DNA of 22,853 nt from DAOTUB01 sp034437455 (GCA_034437455.1 DAOTUB010000112.1:1-22853), one strand, 5' to 3'; shown: positions 7,559 to 15,329, counted from the first letter of the stretch. Numbers and translations are program-made. Notes: generated by a model not told the origin, from the letters alone.

Positions 7559-8467
7559 CTAACGAACGTCCACCTGGGGCAGCCCGTGCCTGCGCCACGA
7601 CTCCAGTCCTCCCCGGATCAATTCGATGCCCGAAGCGACACTCGCGTCACTCCCCTCGCCCTCGCCATAGACAGAGACGACGGCGAAGGCGACGACCTTG
7701 CCGGTTGCCATGACCGTATCTATCGCGGCGTGCACCTGTTTCATGTCGGGGCCGTTCGGCTCCCTGGTGCCGTGATTGGGGACGTAGGATTCGTCGAGAA
7801 TGTCCGAGTCGATGTGCAGGTAGAGCATGTCGCAGCGGTCGGCCAGGCTGGCGATGCTTTGCTGCAAGTCCTCGCCGGGAAAGCCGGGAGCCGGGGCAGC
7901 GATGACGACATCCGTGGCGCGAATAAGCTGCTCCTCCGCCTCGTCGAGGTTGCGCACGTCCACCATCACGATGCGGTCGGTCGGCAGGGGAGCTGCGATG
8001 TGCGAACGCTCGCGCCAGTTTGGATAGGCCAACCCGGCGCAGACGGCCACCGGCATCCCGCCGAGCATGCCTGATAGAGTGGTTCGGGGAGTGTTGAAAT
8101 CGCCGTGCGCGTCAAAAAAGACCAGGCCGATACGGGCGGCGGGGCCGTGCGCGTCCTGCAACCCGCCGACGACGCCGGTGAGGTGCGTGCAGTCACCGCC
8201 CGTCATGAGGATCGCCTTCCCCTCGCGCCGCGCCGAGGCGACCGCGTCGGCGACGCCGCCGCCGAACGCGCCGATGTTGTCCGTCTCTTCCTCGCTTCGT
8301 TGCGCTTCGGGAAAGATCGGTTCGACGACGTCAAACGGCGCCTGGGCTTGCCCGTACACGCCTGAAGCGGCGTAGGCATCCAGGGCACGCTCGTCATCCT
8401 CTGCTACCGTGCACCGCCTGTATCGAATTCCGATGACCTGCAATCTCAACAATGGTGCTGTTGACAT
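7559..8467 (-). CDS. Arginase/agmatinase-family (ureohydrolase-like) protein
   Basis: This 302-residue protein has the ureohydrolase fold. Motifs in order are GGDCTH (90-95), DAHGDFN (119-125) and HIDSDILD (218-225). The second and third supply the Asp and His ligands of the dimanganese centre. The first normally reads GGDH, so Cys93 replaces a metal-binding His, although His95 lies two residues on. This sets it apart from canonical arginase or agmatinase, and the substrate cannot be named. ATG at 8467 has GAGGAG ten bases upstream. An in-frame ATG at 8503 overlaps the stop of the previous gene (ATGA) and would add 12 residues; it is a real alternative if translation is coupled. Confidence 0.88.
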   Translation of the reverse strand: MSTAPLLRLQVIGIRYRRCTVAEDDERALDAYAASGVYGQAQAPFDVVEPIFPEAQRSEEETDNIGAFGGGVADAVASARREGKAILMTGGDCTHLTGVVGGLQDAHGPAARIGLVFFDAHGDFNTPRTTLSGMLGGMPVAVCAGLAYPNWRERSHIAAPLPTDRIVMVDVRNLDEAEEQLIRATDVVIAAPAPGFPGEDLQQSIASLADRCDMLYLHIDSDILDESYVPNHGTREPNGPDMKQVHAAIDTVMATGKVVAFAVVSVYGEGEGSDASVASGIELIRGGLESWRRHGLPQVDVR

Positions 8468-8499
8468 AAGCGTTGATCTCCTCTCGTCTGTTTTCGATA

Positions 8500-10809
8500 T
8501 CATGGCGCTGTCCCCACCGCTACCTCGGTCAAAGGAATCACGTCGGCAGGGAGTCGCACCCCTTGCCCATCGAGGGCCGGCAGCCGCTTCCCGGTCTCGA
8601 GCAGGTACATCCCCACACGCAGAGAATAGGTCCCTGCTGACAAGTTCTCGGTGGAGACAAATCGCTCGTCGGCGATCATCTCATCGGGAGACCAGAGGGA
8701 GGTCGAATAATCCCCGCCCACAGGCGGACCATCGGCCTGGGCCGCCAGCGTGCCCGCCGGATCGAGGAGATGCACAAAGACGGTGTAATCCTGCTCCATC
8801 GCAGCCAGGCAGGTCCAGTACAGGGTCAGGCGGATCCCGTCCGCATCCTGCTCCAGGTCGTAGCCAGCCAGGGCAATGACGTCGCCCAGCCGGTAATCGG
8901 TGGGCATGGGAGGCGGAGGCAACTTCTCAGCGGCGACCAGTTTTAACCAGCCCATCGTCGCCGCGCCTACCGGATTACCCGCCTCATCCACCACCGCCAG
9001 TCGCCGGCCGCTTACTCGCTCGTAAAGCCCCACGTCCAGCCGCAGCCGGCTGGGAGCGGCGGCATTCTCGGCGATGGAGATCGGCACGGTGTCGGCGATA
9101 ACCTGCCCAGGCCGCCAGAAGGAAGTGGGATAGTGGCCCAGGCCGGGATAGGTGTCCCGCTGACCCACCTTTGCCCCTCCTCGACCAAACGCCTGCGCAA
9201 AGAGAGCATAGTCCATCGCGGTATCCTCCAGCGCCTCCCAATAGAGAGTGACCTGTACCATCTCTCCCGGCTCAACAACACCTCGCTCCAGGCCATATCC
9301 GTGCAGGCGAGCCAGAGGCCGATCATCCTCCAGATAGATCCAGTCCAGCCGATGGGCCGGGTCCGGAGCATCAGACACCTCGTAGACGGGAGGGCGCGCG
9401 TAGGCAGGAGCCAGGTAGCCCAACAGCCCGGCTATCCCCAACGCCAGCATCCCGGCTGTGAGTCCCAGGGCCAGATGAAGATGATGACGACGGGGCAACC
9501 AGGCGGCCAGTCCGGTGAACATCAGCAGGGCGATGGACGGCAGCACCGGGAAGAGATAACGTCCAAAGCTGGGCATCGGACGGAGGAAGCGCCGCACGAC
9601 CATCGGGCCGAGGGTGAAGACGAAAGCGGTCGCAAGAATTGTGATTTGCGAAAAGTATTTGGGACAGGGAGACCGGGAGATCGGGAGACAAGGAGACAAG
9701 GAGACAAGGGGAGTAGCTTTTTGTCTCCTTGTCTCCTTGTCTCCCCTTCCCCTTGTCCCAACTGTGTGTCGCACGAGGCCCAGGATGGCGAGCAGGGTAG
9801 CGACGTCCAATACATTATAGATCCAGTCGGAGAGGGGGATCTGGTTGTAAGCCAGACGGCCCCAAAAGGAGGTGCGCAGCCAGTAGAGATCGGGGCCCAG
9901 ATTGGCCAGCGTGACCGGTTGCTCCGGCAGTCCCCACTCGCTCATCTCTCGCGCCGTGCCGGTGGGATCGCCGTAGAGAACGGTCTGGCGAACGAGCCAG
10001 GGCACGATGAGCAAAGCGGCCACACCAAAGACCGCCAACCCCCAGCGAAAGAGGTCGCGCCAGGAGCGGCTGCGCCGGGCGACCCAAACCACGACCACCC
10101 CTGCCGTCGGCGCCAGCGCCACGATGGTCAGTTTGGAGAGCCATCCCAACCCCAACGCCAGCCCCAGACCGGCGCAACGTCGCCAGGTCGGCCCTTGCCC
10201 CAGGATGCGCACCATCGCCCAGAGCGCCAGCGCGCCAAACAGGGCCGCTCCGTTGTCGTCATTGACCGCGCCGGAGATGAACAGGAACTGGGGGATGAAA
10301 GCAGTCAATCCCGCCGCGCCCAATGCCATCTCGGGCCGGTCGGGAAAGACCTCGCGGCCCACGCGGTAGACCACCCAGACGGTGATCGCGCCCAACAGCA
10401 CAGAGGCCCAACGCACGACGCGGATGCCCAGCCAGGTGTCGCTTTGTCCGAAAGCGTCATCGTCAGGGTGGAGGTAGAGGTTTTTGTTGTCCCGTCCCAC
10501 CTCGCCAAAGCGATAGCCAAAGAAGGGATTGTGGCGAGCGGGCCAGACCTCAAGGTCGTTTTCTCCCACCCAGAAACTGAACAGCGCGCCGTAGACATAA
10601 TACAACGGCGCATGATGCCCGAAACCTCGCCCGCCCCCCAGTTCCAGCACCGGCGGGCGGCCCGTGTTCACCAGGCTGCGGATGTAGTCGTAGTGGTAGA
10701 TCTCGTCGGGGGCCTCCAGCGTCGGCGTGACGTAGGCATAGGCGCTGGCGAGCAGGACGAAAGCCGTCAGGATGCCGATCAAGCCAACGCGCGCAAGTCG
10801 CTCACTCAT
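8500..10809 (-). CDS. Polytopic membrane protein, GT39/DUF2142-like glycosyltransferase with two C-terminal beta-sandwich repeats
   Basis: This is a 769-residue membrane protein. After the first helix comes TLEAPDEIYHYDYIRSLV; the acidic APDE-type motif in the first outer loop is typical of GT-C/PMT-like and DUF2142 proteins that use polyprenyl-linked sugars. About ten to twelve helices follow up to residue ~480. The C-terminal ~290 residues hold two related extracytoplasmic beta-sandwich units, each with a VTLYW/LTLYW...DY..F..., Y.TS.W.P...IAD and L...VGLYE / VGMYLLETG pattern. Residues ~350-384 are encoded by a palindromic repeat inserted in frame between two helices. ATG 10809 is preferred by the hydrophobic start; GTG 10875, adjoining the greA stop, is possible. 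Acceptor and sugar are unknown. Confidence 0.85.
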   Translation of the reverse strand: MSERLARVGLIGILTAFVLLASAYAYVTPTLEAPDEIYHYDYIRSLVNTGRPPVLELGGGRGFGHHAPLYYVYGALFSFWVGENDLEVWPARHNPFFGYRFGEVGRDNKNLYLHPDDDAFGQSDTWLGIRVVRWASVLLGAITVWVVYRVGREVFPDRPEMALGAAGLTAFIPQFLFISGAVNDDNGAALFGALALWAMVRILGQGPTWRRCAGLGLALGLGWLSKLTIVALAPTAGVVVVWVARRSRSWRDLFRWGLAVFGVAALLIVPWLVRQTVLYGDPTGTAREMSEWGLPEQPVTLANLGPDLYWLRTSFWGRLAYNQIPLSDWIYNVLDVATLLAILGLVRHTVGTRGRGDKETRRQKATPLVSLSPCLPISRSPCPKYFSQITILATAFVFTLGPMVVRRFLRPMPSFGRYLFPVLPSIALLMFTGLAAWLPRRHHLHLALGLTAGMLALGIAGLLGYLAPAYARPPVYEVSDAPDPAHRLDWIYLEDDRPLARLHGYGLERGVVEPGEMVQVTLYWEALEDTAMDYALFAQAFGRGGAKVGQRDTYPGLGHYPTSFWRPGQVIADTVPISIAENAAAPSRLRLDVGLYERVSGRRLAVVDEAGNPVGAATMGWLKLVAAEKLPPPPMPTDYRLGDVIALAGYDLEQDADGIRLTLYWTCLAAMEQDYTVFVHLLDPAGTLAAQADGPPVGGDYSTSLWSPDEMIADERFVSTENLSAGTYSLRVGMYLLETGKRLPALDGQGVRLPADVIPLTEVAVGTAP
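9660..9760. repeat. Palindromic repeat of GGAGACAA units inside the membrane-protein gene
   Basis: A perfect 24-bp inverted repeat (9684-9707 and 9721-9744) is made of three GGAGACAA units per arm, around a 13-base loop. Outer ends TGGGACA (9660-9666) and TGTCCCA (9754-9760) also pair. The 8-bp unit contains no stop codon in any of the six frames: it reads G-D-K-E-T-R-R-Q one way and L-S-P-C-L-L-V-S the other. The host frame therefore stays open. LSPCLLVS-type peptides recur in conceptual proteins of Chloroflexota genomes, so this looks like one copy of a dispersed family. Confidence 0.9.
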
Positions 10810-10875
10810 GCGTCTGCACTCACGAGCAGGATGCAGCGGATTTGAAATTCGGCGTGGGGTACGACAGGCGCGCAC

Positions 10876-11349
10876 TCACTGGATCTCGGTGATCCGAAAC
10901 TCAATGTCCCCCCTGGGAGCCTCTACGGTGACCACGTCTCCCACTCGATGTCCCAGCAACGCCTGCCCCAACGGCGACTCGTGAGACACTTTACCGTCGA
11001 TTGGATCCGCCTCAGCCACGCCAACGATGCGGAAAATCTCTTCCTCTTCGATCCCTTCCTCGACGACAGTGACGTGGCTACCCAGGGCAACCTCACCCGT
11101 GGCGTCGTTCTCCTGGATGATCTCGGCCCGACGCAGCGTCACCTCGATTTTCTGGATGCGTCCTTCCAGAAAACCCTGCTCCTCCTTCGCAGTGATGTAA
11201 TCGGCGTTCTCCGAAAGATCGCCCTGCTCGATCGCCTTGCGCAGCCGTTCGGCCAGCGCGGGTCGTTTCACATTCACCAGGTGGTCAAGTTCCTGGCGCA
11301 GTTCTTCTGCGCCCTCGGCGGTCAAATAGATAGATTGTTGTGCATTCAT
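10876..11349 (-). CDS. greA: Transcription elongation factor GreA
   Basis: This 157-residue protein has the usual GreA length. GreA binds the secondary channel of RNA polymerase and stimulates cleavage of backtracked RNA. The N-terminal coiled coil is clear (YLTAEGAEELRQELDHL, then RKAIEQGDLSENADYITAKEE, with the catalytic acidic tip DLSENADY). The C-terminal FKBP-like domain includes VTVVEEGIEEEEIFRIVG and SPLGQALLGHRVGDVVTV. ATG at 11349 follows GGGGGAG at a rather long 11-base spacing. It is the first gene of a minus-strand run with the glycosyltransferase-like, arginase-family and lipoprotein genes. A candidate promoter lies about 290 bases upstream, implying a long leader. Confidence 0.97.
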   Translation of the reverse strand: MNAQQSIYLTAEGAEELRQELDHLVNVKRPALAERLRKAIEQGDLSENADYITAKEEQGFLEGRIQKIEVTLRRAEIIQENDATGEVALGSHVTVVEEGIEEEEIFRIVGVAEADPIDGKVSHESPLGQALLGHRVGDVVTVEAPRGDIEFRITEIQ

Positions 11350-11635
11350 TCGATTTTATACTCCCCCGAAAACAACTCTGTTACCAATTTGCGTCATTCC
11401 GAGCGACTGGAGCGGTTAGCAAAACCGCCCTACATTTTCGTCCTTCTGGGTGAATGGAGTTCATGGTGACTCCTCCATTAACAACCGGCGCAGCACCTTA
11501 TCGAAAGATGTGGACGGTTCACAATGAAATTCCACTTTCCGGGATGCTCGCCATTCCTCAAGGGGTCGATCAGCAAGACGTCTTCACGACAGAGGGCCAG
11601 GGCAAGGTTCATCGGGCCTTGTTTCGCCTATGCCC
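11350..11635 (-). other. Gene-poor stretch: long greA leader with a degenerate coding remnant
   Basis: No intact gene was found between greA and dgkA. A short minus-strand frame (11478-11612, 44 codons) begins MNLALALCREDVLLIDPL. In the adjoining frame just upstream one reads GIGETRP. Together they resemble, with a frameshift, the GKGGxGKT...NLALAL...VLLID stretch of ParA/MinD-like ATPases, but the match is short and could be chance. A weak inverted repeat (AATGGAG ... CTCCATT, around 11454-11480) is also present. Otherwise nothing is recognisable. Confidence 0.35.
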
Positions 11636-11664
11636 ATTATAATATGCATTAACCAACAGGACAA
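11636..11664 (-). promoter_or_regulatory. Candidate promoter reading toward greA
   Basis: On the minus strand there is TTGTCC (11659-11664), exactly 17 bases, and a consensus TATAAT (11636-11641). The next convincing gene downstream is greA, 287 bases away, so the transcript would have a long leader. No closer promoter of similar quality was seen ahead of greA. Confidence 0.5.
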
Positions 11665-11687
11665 CTTTGGTCTGCTCGCGCCAACGT

Positions 11688-12059
11688 TCAGCGGCCAACC
11701 AGCCGCGTCCACAACGGCGGGCCCAGTACCAGCAAACCGACGATGACCGAGGCAATGGCTGCCAACAGCACCGCTCCTGCCATCACGTCCTTGACCACCT
11801 TCGCCAGCGGATGGTAGTCGGGACTGACCAGGTCCACCAACGTCTCTATCGCGGTATTAAACGCCTCACTTATCAGCACAAAACCGATGGTCAGAGTCAA
11901 AAGCGCCCACCGGTCGGGCGAGAGGCCCAGCCACAACCCCAGAGCGACCACGGCAGCGGCGATGAGCAGATGAACGCGGACGTTCCGCTGGGTGCGCAGG
12001 GCATACCACAAGCCAGCAAAAGCAAAGCGAAAGCTCTCCAGCAGATTCCGGCTGCGCAT
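11688..12059 (-). CDS. dgkA: Diacylglycerol/undecaprenol kinase family protein
   Basis: This is a 123-residue integral membrane kinase. In Gram-positive-type lineages the small DgkA homologues phosphorylate undecaprenol; the proteobacterial ones act on diacylglycerol. After an amphipathic N-terminus (ESFRFAFAGLWYALRTQRNVRVHL) there are three helices. The active-site signature SEAFNTAIETLVD (Glu65, Asn68, Glu72) lies between helices, followed by AKVVKDVMAGAVLLAAI. ATG at 12059 is four bases after the ybeY stop; upstream extension in this frame runs only through sequence antisense to nothing and out of frame with ybeY. The gene closes the pgpH-ybeY-dgkA run, a conserved cell-envelope/ribosome cluster. 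Confidence 0.95.
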   Translation of the reverse strand: MRSRNLLESFRFAFAGLWYALRTQRNVRVHLLIAAAVVALGLWLGLSPDRWALLTLTIGFVLISEAFNTAIETLVDLVSPDYHPLAKVVKDVMAGAVLLAAIASVIVGLLVLGPPLWTRLVGR

Positions 12060-12063
12060 CGAA

Positions 12064-12540
12064 TCAATCCGGCAGGCGAACCTCGACACCCAGACCATCG
12101 AGAATCGTCTGTTGAGCCTTCCACATCGTGGCCCGCTCCGGCTCCGCCTGGTCGTCGTACCCCAGGAGGTGGAGCACCCCGTGGACGACCAGCAGTTGCA
12201 ATTCTGCCTGGAGTTCGTTCTCCGCCTCTGCGGCCTGGGCCTCCGCGCGGGGGAAGGAGATGATGACGTCGCCCAGGTAGCGTGGAAGGCCAGGCGCGGC
12301 AATGAACGGTCCATCGGTCTCGTCGGGGAAGGCCAGCACGTCCGTCGGCGCATCCACGCCTCGATGGCGGCGGTTGAGTTCGCGCAATGCCTCGTCGCCG
12401 GCCACCACGATAGTCAGTTCGCATGGTCCCTCGATGCGCTGGTGAGCCAGGGTCGCCAGGGCAGCCCGACGGAGCGGTTCAGGTTCGACCCGCCGGTCGC
12501 ACGGCTCATCAGTCCGCACTTTTACGGTATGGCGTGTCAT
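12064..12540 (-). CDS. ybeY: Endoribonuclease/rRNA maturation factor YbeY, variant zinc motif
   Basis: This 158-residue protein belongs to the UPF0054 metal-dependent RNase family, which takes part in 16S rRNA 3' end maturation and ribosome quality control. The hallmark stretch reads HGVLHLLGYDDQAEPE (His120, His124, Asp130). The family consensus is HGxLHLxGYDH, so the third zinc ligand is Asp instead of His. Other family landmarks are intact: ELTIVVAGDEALRELNRRHRGVDAPTDVLAFP and YLGDVIIS. ATG at 12540 overlaps the pgpH stop (ATGA), which implies translational coupling. dgkA follows four bases after its stop. Confidence 0.95.
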   Translation of the reverse strand: MTRHTVKVRTDEPCDRRVEPEPLRRAALATLAHQRIEGPCELTIVVAGDEALRELNRRHRGVDAPTDVLAFPDETDGPFIAAPGLPRYLGDVIISFPRAEAQAAEAENELQAELQLLVVHGVLHLLGYDDQAEPERATMWKAQQTILDGLGVEVRLPD

Positions 12541-14693
12541 TTCACGCTCGCGTCTACGGCCAACTCGGATTCCACAGGTTCGGATTCTTTCTCCGGTTCG
12601 GGATATTGAACGCGTGGGTGAAACGTCCCCTTCAGCGCGGAGATGAAAACCCGGCGTATGATCCCCAGATCGTGCAAGGTCAGATCGCACTCATCCAATT
12701 GCTCGTCATCCACACGCCGGTCAATGATGCGATTGACGATCTCCGACAGCTCATCGTCACTGGCGGGGCGTATAGAGCGTGCGGCAGCCTCACAGCCATC
12801 GGCCAACATCACCAACGCCGTCTCTTTGCTCTGAGGCCTGGGGCCGCCGTAGATAAAGTCGCTCTCGTCCACCAGCGTCTCGTCGCCCGCCAGCCGCACC
12901 GCTTTCTCGTAGAGGAAACTCACTCGATTGGTCCCGTGGTGCTCGGGAATGAACGCGCGCACGCGGCCAGGCAGGCGATAACGCCGCGCCAGTTCTTTTC
13001 CATCCTCGACGTGGCCGATGATCACCTCGGCGCTGGCATAAGGATCGAGCCGATCGTGGGGATTCATACCGCCGACCTGGTTCTCGGAGAAAAAGTAGGG
13101 CCGAACGATTTTGCCTGTATCGTGGTAATACGCGCCCACACGGGCGAGCAAAGCATTGGCGCCGATGCCCTCGGCCGCCTGCTCCGCCAGATTCGCCAGC
13201 ATCAAACTGTGATGATATGTGCCGGGCGCCTCGCGCAATAACCGCTGTAAAAGCGGGTGATCGGGGCGGCTGAGTTCGATGAGCCGCATCGTGGTGACAA
13301 TGTCGAACAGCGGGCCAATGAGAAACAATCCACCCAGCGCCAGGCTGGCCGAGATGACCCCATTGACAACGCCAGTCAGCGCCGGGATCAACAGAGCGCC
13401 CGGCTGAGCAAGATCCTGCGGCAAATGAAAGACAGCGAGCACGCCCACGTGCGCCAGGGCGACAAATGCACCGGAGCGAAAGAGCGAACTCATACGCTCG
13501 ACGCGGCCCAGGGTGAGCGCGGCGACCAGCCCTCCCAGAGCAGCGTAGGTGGTCATCTCCAGAGAATTGCCGGCAATGACCCCGGTAGCGATGCTGAGAA
13601 AGATCGCGGCGGCCACGCCAGCGTGCGCACCCAAAGCAGCCGCGGCCAGCATAGCCAGCGCCGGCGCCGGAGAAAGATAGCGCAGCACATCGCCGCCGGG
13701 CACCATCAGTCCGGCTCCCAACACGAAAAAGGCCGTCAACAACACGAGCAGGAACAGTTGCTGTCCGTCCCGTAGCACCTCAGATTGAAAGCGCGCCAGG
13801 TAAAGATACAATAACAGGACTTCCAATACGGCCATCAACCCGGCCCCGATGAAATCGGTCCAGTTGGTCTGTGGCTGTCGCAGCCCAAATTGATCCAACG
13901 CTTCGATATGAAGTGCCTTGACGCTCTCCCCCTCGCGCACGATGATCTGGCCCTCTTTGAAAGAGTAGGTTATCGGCCCTACCTGCTCGCGAGCAAGGGC
14001 CTTGGCCTCCGTCGTGGCATCGGGATCGCGAGAAGAATTAGGAACCAGGAAGCTTTGGGCAAGCGCGATCACGACGGCGGCTTCTTCGTTCGAGAGATCC
14101 AGACGAACCAGACGAGGTATTCCCTCCAGAGCTTCCTCCAGGTATCCTTCGCGGATATCCTGGCGCATCGCCTGGCCGATCACAGCCAATGTCTCCCACA
14201 GGACCCGATCCCAGCTTTCGTCGGACAGGGCAAGCAGACTGTCGAGCGTCTCGGGGGCAAGGTCAGAAAGCTCGGGTACAGCCGCAGCCCACCCTCTCTT
14301 CTGGGCAGTGGAGGCGAGTGCATCGGCGCGCACCGAGCCGAGATAGTCGAGCACTTCACGCGCACGATCGAGTTGTTCACGGGCTAACGCGGGGTTAGAA
14401 GGGGTATAGACCGGTTCGACTTGGGATGCTGCCAGATCCTGCTCCTCTGCCTGCCGGATGGCGCTATCGTACGTCAGGGGACGAGGCGCATGGATGTCCT
14501 GTGGAGCGACGTCCCCCACCTCCAGCACCACCTGACCGGTGGGCAGCAACGGTCGAACCATCACCACCCCTGTAACAATCGCCAGTGCTATTCCCAAGAG
14601 CAACAGGCGCAGCCAGACCCACCACCCAGGACGGCTCCTCTGTGGCGCGATCTCTTTCTCGTTACGTCTATTCTCGACTGCGTTCGTACTCAT
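12537..14693 (-). CDS. pgpH: 7TM-HD phosphodiesterase, PgpH/YqfF family
   Basis: This is a 718-residue membrane protein. A cytoplasmic N-terminus and one helix (about 26-48) lead into a large extracytoplasmic 7TMR-HDED domain (about 50-275). Seven closely spaced helices follow (about 280-462), then an intracellular HD hydrolase domain with HH (494-495), HD (524-525), His561 and HH (585-586). In Firmicutes PgpH degrades cyclic di-AMP. The HD ligands here are intact, so activity is expected, but the nucleotide is inferred. The ATG at 14693 has no Shine-Dalgarno and sits nine bases behind a 15-bp perfect hairpin. The stop overlaps the ybeY start by four bases. The order pgpH, ybeY, dgkA is conserved in many Gram-positive-type genomes. 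Confidence 0.95.
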   Translation of the reverse strand: MSTNAVENRRNEKEIAPQRSRPGWWVWLRLLLLGIALAIVTGVVMVRPLLPTGQVVLEVGDVAPQDIHAPRPLTYDSAIRQAEEQDLAASQVEPVYTPSNPALAREQLDRAREVLDYLGSVRADALASTAQKRGWAAAVPELSDLAPETLDSLLALSDESWDRVLWETLAVIGQAMRQDIREGYLEEALEGIPRLVRLDLSNEEAAVVIALAQSFLVPNSSRDPDATTEAKALAREQVGPITYSFKEGQIIVREGESVKALHIEALDQFGLRQPQTNWTDFIGAGLMAVLEVLLLYLYLARFQSEVLRDGQQLFLLVLLTAFFVLGAGLMVPGGDVLRYLSPAPALAMLAAAALGAHAGVAAAIFLSIATGVIAGNSLEMTTYAALGGLVAALTLGRVERMSSLFRSGAFVALAHVGVLAVFHLPQDLAQPGALLIPALTGVVNGVISASLALGGLFLIGPLFDIVTTMRLIELSRPDHPLLQRLLREAPGTYHHSLMLANLAEQAAEGIGANALLARVGAYYHDTGKIVRPYFFSENQVGGMNPHDRLDPYASAEVIIGHVEDGKELARRYRLPGRVRAFIPEHHGTNRVSFLYEKAVRLAGDETLVDESDFIYGGPRPQSKETALVMLADGCEAAARSIRPASDDELSEIVNRIIDRRVDDEQLDECDLTLHDLGIIRRVFISALKGTFHPRVQYPEPEKESEPVESELAVDASVK

Positions 14694-14702
14694 CTAGTAA
14701 AG

Positions 14703-14741
14703 TTGACAAGAGGGAGCACCTGTGGCGCTCCCTCTTGTCAA
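14703..14741 (-). terminator. Perfect 15-bp hairpin between yqeY-like gene and pgpH
   Basis: Arms 14703-14717 and 14727-14741 (TTGACAAGAGGGAGC on the plus strand and its complement) pair without mismatch around a nine-base loop. Read on the minus strand the stem is followed by AACTTTACT, a poor U-tract, so termination of the yqeY transcript would be weak. The stem ends nine bases before the pgpH ATG, so it may instead act on pgpH translation. Confidence 0.6.
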
Positions 14742-14776
14742 AATGGTGACTCATATTTTGGCAAGGCAAGTGCGTC

Positions 14777-15223
14777 TCAACCAGACAGCAACTCGCGCAC
14801 GATTTCGTTCACAACGCGCCCATCGGCCTGGCCCTTCAGCTTCGACATCAGTTGGCCCATCACCGGCCCTATCTGCCTCATCCCGGTCGCGCCGACTTGT
14901 GCGATGACATGACGCGCCTCCTCGGCGATCTCTTCACGTGAAAGGAGTCTGGGCAGATATTCTTCGAGGAGCGTTAATTCCGCTTCCTCTTGAACGAGCG
15001 CTTCTGGACGATCCACCTCTCGCAGTTCAGCAATCGTCTCGCGCCGCTGTTTAGCCTCCTTCCGCAATACCGCAACCACGTCCGCATCGTCGAGTTCACC
15101 GCCTTGCTCAACCTCAGCGTTGAGGATCGCAGCCAATGCCATACGGATAACCGACTTGCGCCGCTCGTCACGATCACGGAGAGCCTCTTTGAGATCTTGT
15201 TGCAGTTGCTGCTTCAGACCCAT
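14777..15223 (-). CDS. GatB/YqeY domain protein
   Basis: This 148-residue protein matches the stand-alone YqeY family in length and content: LKQQLQQDLKEALRDRDERRKSVIRMALAAI, QRRETIAELREVDRPEALVQEEAELTLLEEYLP and GQLMSKLKGQADGRVVNEIVRELL. The family shares the C-terminal tRNA-binding-like domain of GatB, the glutamyl-tRNA(Gln) amidotransferase subunit; the cellular role of the free-standing form is not settled. ATG at 15223 has GGGAGG four bases upstream. It lies about 100 bases downstream of rpsU on the same strand, an association also seen in other bacteria, and may be read from the rpsU promoter. Confidence 0.95.
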   Translation of the reverse strand: MGLKQQLQQDLKEALRDRDERRKSVIRMALAAILNAEVEQGGELDDADVVAVLRKEAKQRRETIAELREVDRPEALVQEEAELTLLEEYLPRLLSREEIAEEARHVIAQVGATGMRQIGPVMGQLMSKLKGQADGRVVNEIVRELLSG

Positions 15224-15283
15224 CGCGCCTCCCTATCTTTGTGCTGGAGCCAAATAGCTGGCCGAGACAAGACATGACCTACA

Positions 15284-15302
15284 CAGCCACCGTCCGTGGC
15301 TG
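15284..15302 (-). terminator. Weak hairpin between rpsU and the yqeY-like gene
   Basis: CAGCCAC (15284-15290) and GTGGCTG (15296-15302) form a 7-bp stem with a five-base loop. No U-tract follows on the minus strand, so it is more likely an attenuating or RNA-stabilising hairpin than a full terminator. Confidence 0.3.
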
Positions 15303-15329
15303 ATGACGAGTTTATCTTTACCGGCCTTC

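Noticed and set aside
9660..9760. CRISPR-like array
   Set aside because: The repeats are 8-bp direct units in an inverted pair with no spacers; no array or cas gene is present in the window.
9133..10845. A 570-codon open frame on the plus strand
   Set aside because: It lies antisense to the glycosyltransferase-like membrane gene and follows from high GC and the stop-free repeat. It has no ribosome site, and its Gln/Arg/His-rich content is typical of a shadow frame.
11638..11643. TATAAT on the plus strand as a promoter
   Set aside because: The sequence is symmetrical there; the plus strand has no -35 at suitable distance and no gene downstream on that strand, whereas the minus strand has both.
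14703..14741. Strong intrinsic terminator in both directions
   Set aside because: The stem is perfect, but the U-tracts are poor on both strands, so only a weak or regulatory role is supported.
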